IMG/VR virus record: IMGVR_UViG_3300026292_000023
Location: 1-29,557 of that record
Strand: one strand, 5' to 3'
From: a virus
Length of the DNA: 29,557 bases
A model generated the notes under the pieces. That model did no database searches. It was given only the letters and a program-made list of their open reading frames with translations, and was not told the DNA's origin. Positions 8,601 to 17,000 of this stretch are shown here, piece by piece (the stretch's first letter is position 1; every line of letters begins with the position of its first letter). Position numbers and translations under genes: made by a program.

Positions 8601-11600
8601 GGACCTTACAAGGTTTACGGTATTGACGAAACTTCAGGTAAGTCTTATACAGATAAGTTAGGATGGTTTTATCCTTTATTTACAGACGAAGCATCAGCTA
8701 AAGCATTTGACAAAGGCACAGGTGGAACAGGGTTAGCTCATACGCATAAATTTAAAGGCGATAATAGATTATTCTTTATGCCAAGTAATCATATGTTTCA
8801 TGCTACAGTTGATACTACTGATTATGATGAATGGCCATCGTCAAGGGCAATGCTACAAGGTCATGATGGATCTCTTTGGAGATGTTTTGGAGACTTCCGT
8901 GATAAGTTGCTATTAGATTTAGAAAAAAGAATCTTTAATAATCTTAAGCAACCATATGATGAAAAAGTCTTAGACATTGTAGATTTTGTTCCAGCAGATC
9001 ATAGAAATACTAACTTTACTAGAAAACAAATAGCGTCACTAATGACGCCAGAGTTTAATGAATGGTTAGCTACAGTTGGAAATCCAGACTCAACAGTTAA
9101 TAATGTTTATTCAAGAGGAAGTAGTTTTAGTTATAACTATGCTTATTCTTCAAACCCAGCTAATAAACCTGTAGCAGGTTTTTGGAGAGCAATTTATAAA
9201 GACTTATATAATACAGATAGACCTCACAGTCATCCTTGGGAAATTTTAGGAATTAAAATTAAGCCAACTTGGTTTAATACTGTTTACGGATCAGCACCAT
9301 ATACAAAAGACAACTTATTACTATGGGAAGATATGAGTAAAGGTATTGTTAGAAACCCTGATACAAAAGTTACGTATAGAAATAAGTTTAAAAATCCTGA
9401 TATTTTAAAATATATTCCAGTTGATAAAAAAGGATTTTTAATTAGTCCATTAGAATCAGGATATGCTTCAGGATCTCCTATTAGTGAATTTGATAACGAC
9501 TTTCTTTTTGGAGATGAAAATCCAGTTGAAACTGCCTGGAGAAGAAGTTCTCATTATCCGTTTGCGTTAATGAAAGCCTGGGCATTAAGCCAACCAGCTC
9601 AATTCTTTGGACTAGCATTTGATAGAAGTAGAATTAAAAGAAATTCCGCAGATCAATTAGTATATACTGACACTTCAAAACGTATAGAATTAAGTCAGTT
9701 AAAATTTCCAAACAGTTCAACAGCTGATTCAAGAGTTAATACTGCTGGTATAATAAATTATGTTCAAGGGCTTCTTGCTTCTAATGAAACTTTGCGTTTT
9801 AATGAATATCAAGATAATTTAAAAAGTATAGAAAATAAATTAGGTTGTAAAATAGCAGGCTTTTCTCAAAAGTCTAAGTTTAGATTAATATTAGATAGTA
9901 GAACTCCTACTAATGAAGGTAATATTTTTATTCCAGAAGAGAACTATAAACTAGTTCTTACTACAAGTGTACCGTTAGATGTTTATACTTATAGTGGAGT
10001 TATAATTGAAAGACTTGCAAGAGGATTTAAAGTTATTGGTTACGACAAAGCAAATCCTATTTTTAAAACATATCCTGTTTTACAAAAAGGTACTGATCCT
10101 GTTGTTAACGTAGGCGGAATAAGTGAAGATTTTGTTACTTGGGCCTCTGGCAAGATATATGAGCCAGGTCAAATCGTTGAAGATAGCGGAAACTATTATA
10201 GAGTAAAAGTTTCTCATACATCAGGGTCATCTTTGACTGCTAGTAACTTTCAAAAATTAGCAGAGTTGCCTGTGGTTGGAGGAGCAACTGCTATATTTTC
10301 AAAAAACTTTGATACAAAAATTAAAACTGTTGACTACGGAACTGTATTTAAAGAGATACAAGATGTAGTAGATTTTCTTTTAGGGTATGCAACATATCTC
10401 GAAGCAAAAGGATTTACATTTGACACATACAACCAAACAATTAAAGAAGTTGAAAATTGGAGATTATCTGCAAAAGAATTTATGTTTTGGTCTACACAAG
10501 CCTGGGAAGAAGGAACAGTTTTAACATTAAGTCCTAGTGCTAGATCAATTGCTTTTGAAAAAGAAAACGTTGTAGTTGATGATATATATGACAATTTTTA
10601 TGACTATAGTTTATTGTCGGCAGACGGAAAAAGATTACTTGCAGATTTTGCAACAACTGAAAGAGATAATACAAACTCTTTTGGACTTCGTGTTAAAAAC
10701 ACACAACAAGGAATATACCAACTCAAAGTCCCTGTAGTACAAACTGAACATGCTGTTGTTTTAGACAATCAAACAGTTTTCAGCGATAAGATTTATAATA
10801 GGGCTCAAGGTTATAGACAAGAGCGTATTAAAGTAAAGGGTTATCGCTCAGATGGATGGAATGGCTCATTAAATATTCCAGGATTTATTTTTGATGATGC
10901 AGTAATATATGACTGGACAAAATGGCAAGATTATAAAATTGGCGACCTTGTAAAGCATAAGCAATATTATTATGTTGCTTCAGCTAACGTTACTGGATCA
11001 AATACATTTGATGATAGCAAATATATACCGTTACCTGACAAACCGGAACAACGTTTATTACCAAACTTAGATTATAAAGCAAAACAGTTTAAAGATTTTT
11101 ATGATTTAGACAGTGACAACTTTGACACAGAACAGCAAAAACTAGCACAGCATTTAATATCGTATCAGAAAAGAAAATATTTAGAAAATATTATTCCTGA
11201 TGATGTAGCTCAGTATAAGTTTTTCCAAGGAATGATTCAAGATAAAGGAACTAAAAATTCTTTATCAAAGTTATTTGATAAATTAGGAAGCGCCAATAAA
11301 GAAAGTTTAGAATTTTTTGAAGAGTGGGCAGTTAGAGCTGGACGTTATGGTGCAACTGAAGGCGACGATACTTTTGAAATGCTATTAGATGAAGCAAGTT
11401 ATAGACTAGATCCTCAACAAGTTGAATTAGTTGATTTTGTAAATCCACAAGATACAAGTTTAATTTATAGAATAGATCGTAATGGTGCTTATGTTAAATC
11501 ACAAAATTATAACCATAAACCGTTTCCAACAAAATACTTTGATGACACAAACTATTTTGTACCATCAGCTGGATATGTAAACCCATCAGATGTTTATACA

Positions 11601-14003
11601 AGTCTTTTAACTTATGACTTGTTAACAGATCAAAATATTTTATTACTTACAGAAGGTGATTATATTTGGACAGCTAAAGACAAAAGCCAAATTACTTGGG
11701 GAGTGTACAAATATAGAGCAACTGATTTTAGAATAGAATCTATTACAGCATCAGCAGGTGGAACATTTACAATTAAACTTGATAGGTTTCCACCTTTTGA
11801 GATAGGAGAGGTAATTGGAATTAACGATGTAGCAACAGGAACAGACGGGTTTTATAAAATTACTAAAATTGAATTAAATGTTATAAGTTGTGAATCAGCA
11901 GAAGATGTACCAGCCGCAGATTCAGATAGTGGATATGTAGCTAATACAGGATTTATAACAGTATTCAAAAGAGTTAGAGTTGCAAATTTATCTAAAGCAG
12001 ATGAAAATATTAAAGAAGACGGTCGTTCACTTGGGTTTGTTATAGCTGGAGAAAATAAACAATCAGATACTATTTGGGTTGATGACGATGATACTGGAAA
12101 ATGGACAGTATTACAAAGTAAGCAGGTGTTTGAATTAAAACCTAATATTGTTAACAGTACAGCAGGATTACTAGATAGTACAGAGAAAGATTTTGGCTCG
12201 AGTATAAGTGTTACTACTGACAACAATTTTATGTCAGTAACTGCACCAAAAGATTTAAATGGCTCTGTGTATGTTTATACAAGACCTAGTGATAATGCAG
12301 AATTTGGTCTATTACAACAAATTGATGAACAGCCTGACTATTATGATTCAAATGGAGGCTTTGGTACTAGTTCAGCAATTAGTCCAGACGGAAGATTCTT
12401 AGCAATAGGTTCTCCTAATGCATCAAATGTAAAATCAAGACTCCAAGGCGATTATAAAAATACTAGAACTTATGGTATTGGTGATGTTGTAATATACGGA
12501 GAACAGTTATGGCAAGCTAAAAGAGAAGTATTAGCAGACTCAGTACAAGAGTTCTTCAACCATGCTTCAAATCAACAAAGCAAAGCTGACGAGTACGATG
12601 AAACAGCACAAACATATCCAAGTGTTGTTTACATGATGCGAGGTAATCCGTCCTTAGCAAATTCACCTACAGATCATATTTTAGTTAGAGCAGAAAAAGA
12701 ACAGTATGAAGGAACTAAGCCCGGCGATATATTAACGCTTAAATGGAACAAATATACAACTACAACAGCAACTGGTATAGAGCCTTTTAATAGCGATAGT
12801 GTTTTAAACGAAGCATTTATAAATGGTCAACATACTATTGTTGGTAAAGTTAAAGCAGTTATAAAAGTTATAAGTGCATTAGCAGTTCCAGAGCCTGGAG
12901 ATCAAATAATAACAGAGACAGCTAGGGCAACAGTACAGCATAGATTTATTGATGATGATAATAATTTACAAATATACTTAAATGATATTAACGGTCAGTT
13001 TGCAACAACAGGAACTGTTTCTAGGAGTGGTGTTACTATTGGAGACTATACAACTGAACAATATATTACTGATAATTATCATGCAGGTTGGTGGTACATT
13101 AATGTAGGAAGTTCGTTTAATACAGCAAACATTTTTGAAACACACGCTAACCTTGTTGTACAAAATATTACATTAGAAGGTGACACAGTAACTGATCCAG
13201 TATTTTCAAATATCTTAGATACAAAAATTAATCAAGACGTAGTAACCAATCCAACTAGAGTTTCTTATTTTGGTGTTTTAAGTCACCAACAAGGAGCAAC
13301 TGAAATAAACATTTTAGATTCAAGATGGATAGTTAGAACACCATTAGCTCATGGAAACAATATTCAAGTTGGTGACAAACTTAGATTTTATCTTAATGAT
13401 CTTTATATGAATGGAACGCTTCAAGACCCTTCTGCTGTTGGTTTAAGTTTTACATTTCTTAATACTACAGAACATACAGTTGCAGATAAATGGAATGGTT
13501 GGACAGAAGTAAGATTAACAAATTTTGATTTAAATGGTGATCCGTTTTTACCTATAGTAGGAGCACCAGTTACAGATACAGCAACAGGTTCTACAGCTAC
13601 AGTAGCATATATAGAGCGAGGGTTTGCAACAGCAAGATTTTACTTAAAAAATAAAAGTGGTACTTGGGCTAAAGGATCAGAATTTGGCGAAGCAAGTACA
13701 GTAACTTATGTAGAAAATGATTCAACAGTTAGAACAGTTGGTCCAGTTAATAATACTCATTTAGAAAATAGCATATCGGGCGGATTAATAGTTTTTGATA
13801 CAGGAACTAATATAGCAATTCCGTCAGGAAACAGCTACTTACAAGATCTTGAGTATTGGTTGTATTCAAGAAACACAATAGAAGGTGTTGTAGATAGTAG
13901 TAATCCTCCAGGCCCAATTAACTTAGACTGGCAACGAGTTTATAATGTTCCGTTAGCATTAACTGGAACAAGTTCCGGAGTTTCAAATGAAGGTGCTATT
14001 TGA
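5607..14003 (+). CDS. giant baseplate structural protein in gp7 position, N-terminal 2798 residues up to in-frame TGA
   Basis: By position directly after gp6 this is the gp7-type wedge protein, but it is far larger than T4 gp7 (1032 residues). The N-terminus (SSDLLPRYFRTVANKKFLSS, then QLMQPGVVEKVDGFIGRRNA) resembles large structural proteins of marine T4-like phages. Residues about 190-270 resemble a cupredoxin/YHYH-like beta-barrel (NPTLTLYKGQTYTFDI to LYYMNNNDIEGSGLIIIKN) without the Cys/His copper ligands. Chitin-binding-like modules with a Y-x-x-G-[DQ]-x-V pattern lie near residues 1515, 1774 and 2287. Around residues 2180-2280 are FG-GAP-like propeller blades (FGSSISVTTDNNFMSVTAP, then FGTSSAISPDGRFLAIGSP). 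The ATG at 5607 directly abuts the gp6 stop, with GGAAG at 5595-5599. The frame halts at TGA (14001-14003) in mid-blade, and the same frame then stays open to 20576. The assignment as a baseplate protein is good; strict homology to gp7 is less sure. Confidence 0.8.
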   Translation: MAQDERPIPVNGKDDTRKSSDLLPRYFRTVANKKFLSSTLDQLMQPGVVEKVDGFIGRRNAKAWNAGDNYVSDISSDRQNYQLEPVATITDNLGNNTLYKDYRDYVNSVRIRNGNVSDHSILSQQEYYAWDPHINWDKFVNFREYYWLPQGPDAIPVYGTSREIKSTLKVRKQDNTDNDSYIFSEENAVSNPTLTLYKGQTYTFDIDAEDMPFTIRTSNVLDDDTNLYSTGVSQQKVEKGTVTWKIDLEAPDTLYYMNNNDIEGSGLIIIKNIVDNTYLNVGEEVIGRKTYTMQNGYELANGMKVEFYGTITPAKYGTGTWYVEGVGDSIKLIAEEDIGISASYLADVTTEWDGNPFDALPFDDAISYANKKDYIVINKASKDRNQWSRYNLWTHKSVIETTATINESVVSIDQKNRATRPILEFEAGLKLYNFGTEAKLNVDVVDTVTKDVFSEIEGQAGYFVDGVELVSGMRVLFTADPDSFVAGKIYEVTFINQNSNTQIALKETTDTTPLTDETVLVNTGTKYKGKMFYYTGTAWKQGQDKIATNQQPLFDMYNDAGTALNALDGSTFVGNKVFSYKVGTGTADTELGFALSYRTIENSGDITFDFNLLQDTYQYDVLTSVYTVRTDTALLRKYNARTTYTSVSGWTKAPYKSKQPVVIQYKAGPRTNNFIINVYDKSGDLNDLTAKVYVDNVRKRENVDYTIDRINNYAYIRFYKDLVSDQKIVLETTSSTPKNENGYYKFPINFEKNPMNENIADFTLGEVLDHVESIVDNAPDFTGTYPGVSNLGDLGPVSQYGLRFVQHSGPINLPLYNLTNKDYDAIEAIRFSGREYIKFKREFLRIANELGFEAEDKQHVDKILLALNDTKTNKDPFYFSDMVPFGGDTLLTYKIEDSSQTIFSLSRTVDFTKLNENAVLVYLDEQQLIKDADYTVSADGFLTISKPLVGDQILKVYEYESTDGCWVAPTPTKLGLYPKFQPEIYLDDTYVSAIPDKSGPYKVYGIDETSGKSYTDKLGWFYPLFTDEASAKAFDKGTGGTGLAHTHKFKGDNRLFFMPSNHMFHATVDTTDYDEWPSSRAMLQGHDGSLWRCFGDFRDKLLLDLEKRIFNNLKQPYDEKVLDIVDFVPADHRNTNFTRKQIASLMTPEFNEWLATVGNPDSTVNNVYSRGSSFSYNYAYSSNPANKPVAGFWRAIYKDLYNTDRPHSHPWEILGIKIKPTWFNTVYGSAPYTKDNLLLWEDMSKGIVRNPDTKVTYRNKFKNPDILKYIPVDKKGFLISPLESGYASGSPISEFDNDFLFGDENPVETAWRRSSHYPFALMKAWALSQPAQFFGLAFDRSRIKRNSADQLVYTDTSKRIELSQLKFPNSSTADSRVNTAGIINYVQGLLASNETLRFNEYQDNLKSIENKLGCKIAGFSQKSKFRLILDSRTPTNEGNIFIPEENYKLVLTTSVPLDVYTYSGVIIERLARGFKVIGYDKANPIFKTYPVLQKGTDPVVNVGGISEDFVTWASGKIYEPGQIVEDSGNYYRVKVSHTSGSSLTASNFQKLAELPVVGGATAIFSKNFDTKIKTVDYGTVFKEIQDVVDFLLGYATYLEAKGFTFDTYNQTIKEVENWRLSAKEFMFWSTQAWEEGTVLTLSPSARSIAFEKENVVVDDIYDNFYDYSLLSADGKRLLADFATTERDNTNSFGLRVKNTQQGIYQLKVPVVQTEHAVVLDNQTVFSDKIYNRAQGYRQERIKVKGYRSDGWNGSLNIPGFIFDDAVIYDWTKWQDYKIGDLVKHKQYYYVASANVTGSNTFDDSKYIPLPDKPEQRLLPNLDYKAKQFKDFYDLDSDNFDTEQQKLAQHLISYQKRKYLENIIPDDVAQYKFFQGMIQDKGTKNSLSKLFDKLGSANKESLEFFEEWAVRAGRYGATEGDDTFEMLLDEASYRLDPQQVELVDFVNPQDTSLIYRIDRNGAYVKSQNYNHKPFPTKYFDDTNYFVPSAGYVNPSDVYTSLLTYDLLTDQNILLLTEGDYIWTAKDKSQITWGVYKYRATDFRIESITASAGGTFTIKLDRFPPFEIGEVIGINDVATGTDGFYKITKIELNVISCESAEDVPAADSDSGYVANTGFITVFKRVRVANLSKADENIKEDGRSLGFVIAGENKQSDTIWVDDDDTGKWTVLQSKQVFELKPNIVNSTAGLLDSTEKDFGSSISVTTDNNFMSVTAPKDLNGSVYVYTRPSDNAEFGLLQQIDEQPDYYDSNGGFGTSSAISPDGRFLAIGSPNASNVKSRLQGDYKNTRTYGIGDVVIYGEQLWQAKREVLADSVQEFFNHASNQQSKADEYDETAQTYPSVVYMMRGNPSLANSPTDHILVRAEKEQYEGTKPGDILTLKWNKYTTTTATGIEPFNSDSVLNEAFINGQHTIVGKVKAVIKVISALAVPEPGDQIITETARATVQHRFIDDDNNLQIYLNDINGQFATTGTVSRSGVTIGDYTTEQYITDNYHAGWWYINVGSSFNTANIFETHANLVVQNITLEGDTVTDPVFSNILDTKINQDVVTNPTRVSYFGVLSHQQGATEINILDSRWIVRTPLAHGNNIQVGDKLRFYLNDLYMNGTLQDPSAVGLSFTFLNTTEHTVADKWNGWTEVRLTNFDLNGDPFLPIVGAPVTDTATGSTATVAYIERGFATARFYLKNKSGTWAKGSEFGEASTVTYVENDSTVRTVGPVNNTHLENSISGGLIVFDTGTNIAIPSGNSYLQDLEYWLYSRNTIEGVVDSSNPPGPINLDWQRVYNVPLALTGTSSGVSNEGAI
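14001..14003 (+). other. in-frame TGA inside the giant structural gene (readthrough site, mutation or error)
   Basis: The frame from 5607 runs to this TGA and continues in the same frame to 20576. The TGA is codon 2799. Local protein is NEGAI-stop-IYEK. About 50 codons downstream the sequence NEGRIYIFDK, and elsewhere GSVYVYTR and GCVYIYIQ, align with it and put an aromatic residue at the stop. TGG (Trp) to TGA is one transition. The base after TGA is A, the leakiest UGA context in E. coli. Downstream there is no ATG or GTG in frame before the TTG at 14388, and no promoter or clear ribosome-binding site. Confidence 0.85.
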
Positions 14004-17000
14004 ATATATGAAAAGAGAGGTTCTGAATTTAGTTTAGTAAATTATTATACTGTTCCTAATTCTGCAACAGGAAGAAAGCTAGGACATAAAATTAAGTTTA
14101 GAAAGTTAGATGGTGATACTTATAAGCTATATGTACATGCTAAAGGAGACGGAACGGAAACTAATGAAGGTCGAATATACATATTTGATAAAAATTCTAC
14201 AGATGACTGGGCATTAGGAAACGAGAACAAGTATAGAGGATACTTTAAAAATTCTGCAAGTTATTTCCAAGGAGACTTAGTAAGAGTTGGCGACAACGTA
14301 TACGAAGCAGATACAAATTTAGTACCAGGTGCGTTTAATGTAAGTCAGTGGACAGTTAGAACAGAAGGTATCAACTTATTAGGTTACTTGCCTAATGATA
14401 CAAACTTTTCTTTAGACGCAGATAGTGTTTTAGAACAAAAATTCTTAGAAGAGTTTGGAGAAGACTTTGATGTTAGCACAGACGGATCAGTAATAGTAGC
14501 AACAGCTAGATATCTTAATACAAACGATAGTTCTATTCCTAATAGAAAAGTTGTTGTATATAGGAAGAATGGCAACAATTATGAATATAGTCAACTGTTA
14601 GAGGCTTTAAGTTTAACAGAAGATTATGCTTCAAGTATAGCAGTATCAAATGATGGCAAGAAAATTGCTGTTGGTTCTCCTTTAAACAGCGCCGAATCAA
14701 TTAGAGGTGGGTGTGTATACATTTATATACAGTCAGGATCACAATACATTTATAAACAGACAATTAGACCTTTAGATAAAACAGCTAATACACAGTTTGG
14801 ATCAAAATTAGATTTTGATGGAAACACTTTAGCAGTTGCTTCTAAAGGAGGCGATTTAGAAAATGCAACTACATTTGACTCAGCTACAACTTTATTTGAT
14901 GCTTTAAATACTAACTTTAGAACATTTGATAACGAGAGTGGATTAGTAAGTATATATGAAACTGTAAATGATACATTATTGTATGGACAAGATTTTGCAT
15001 ACAATGAAGATACGCAGGAATTTGGTAGTGTAATGCTTGTTTCTGATAACCATGTTTATATGGGATTGCCAAAACAACAAGTAACAACTAATAATACAAT
15101 TGATAAAGGCGTTATTGCAGAATATAGAAAACCAGCTGGAGCATCAACTTGGAATGTAATTAGAAATCCTGTAAGTCCTGCAGACACATCTAAGTTTAAA
15201 GGTATATACTTGTTTGATAAAACTAACAATAGTTTAGTTTCATATCTTGATTACATAGATCCGCTACAAGGAAAAATTGCAGGACCAGCCGAGCAAGACA
15301 TAGATTTTAAAACATCATACGATCCAGCAAAATATAGTGTTAGTACAATTTCATCAATGCCAGCCCAAACAATGGATTATACTTCAACTCATTGGGTAGG
15401 TAAAGTTTGGTGGGATATTGGAAGTGCAAGATTTATTAATCATCACCAAGGAGATATAACAGAGTCAACACAGAACTTTAATAAGTTATTTCCAGGTACT
15501 ACAGTTGATGTTTATGAATGGGTAGAAACTATATTAAAGCCTAGTGAATGGGATACACAATCAGGAACAGACGAAGCCTTAACAAAAGGAATTAGTGGAA
15601 CATCAAAATATGGAGATACAGCATATTCAGTAAGAAGAAAATTTGATACTACAAATTCAACGTTTACAAATTATTATTACTATTGGGTAAAAGATAAGCG
15701 TACATTACCTGAACAAGATTTTCGTTCTACTTCAGTGTATGACATAGCTAGATTTATTTCAGATCCACAAGGACAAGCTCATAAGTTTGTTGCAATGCTT
15801 GGAGACAATAGATATGCAATTTTTAACTGCGAATCGTTAGTTAAAGGAAAAGATATTGGAATTAGTTTTAACTGGTGGACAATAGAAAATCAAGAACAGA
15901 ATACACATAACGAATATCAATTAATAACAGATGGATTAGAAACTAGTGTACCAAGAGAGAACATTGAGCAAAAATGGTTTGATAGTTTAATTGGTTTTGA
16001 CACACAAGACAGACCAGTACCTGATATTAATCTTCCATTAAGAAAAAAATACGGAAATCTAAACGAACCAAGACAAAGCTGGTTTGTAAATAAAACAGAA
16101 GCAAGAAAACAGTTTACAGAAAGAGTAAACAATATTTTAAAAAGTAATCTAGTTGTTGATAATAAAGATTTATCTGGATTAATGGTTTCTGATCCAGAAC
16201 CAACAAGCCTTGGTGGTAAGTTTGATACTACATCAGATAGTTATGCAGAATTAGGTTTTGTTAGTGTAGCAAGAACCAAACAAGCTACCTTATCTTTAGA
16301 AATAGAAAACGGAAGTATTGTTAATGTTTTAATTACAGATCCGGGTGCAGGATATATTACACCTCCAACTTATACAATTTCGGATACACAAGGAACAGGA
16401 TGTGAACTTGAATTTATTCTTAATACTAGTGGAGAGATCTCAGCAGTAAACATAGCTAAGCCAGGAACAAATTATATTTCACCAAGTATAACTGTAAGAA
16501 AGTTTTCTGTATTAGTTAAAGCTGATGAAACTGTTGGCGGCAAATGGGCAATATTTGCATGGGACGGTAATGAATGGACTAGAACTAAAACTCAAAGTTT
16601 TGATGTTAATCAATACTGGAGTTACGTAGATTGGTATGCTACAAACTATAATAAATTTACACCAGTAGACTTTACTGTTGAATCAAGTTATGAATTAAGT
16701 GGATTAGAAGACGAAATAGGCAATGTTGTTAAAATTAATAATGTTGGTTCAGGCGGATGGCTACTGTTAAAGAAAATAGATGACACAATTACATCTGACT
16801 ATACTGTTAACTATGATACTATTGGTAAACAAAACGGAACTATTGCATTTAGTAATTCTTTGTATGATGTTACAAATGAAAATATTGCATTTGATGGTGC
16901 TAGTTTTGATAAGATATTTTATGATACAGAACCAATCGAAGAATTTAGAAGAATTATTTTTGTAATTAAAAATGCTATTTTTACTGACGACCTAGCTATA

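Noticed and set aside
14001-14003. Whole-genome UGA-to-Trp code change
   Set aside because: Trp is written TGG throughout the large genes and gp25 ends with TGA in a family-typical place, so a general reassignment is not supported.
14008-14037. ATG at 14008 just after the TGA as a restart site
   Set aside because: It is in a different frame and reaches a stop within ten codons.
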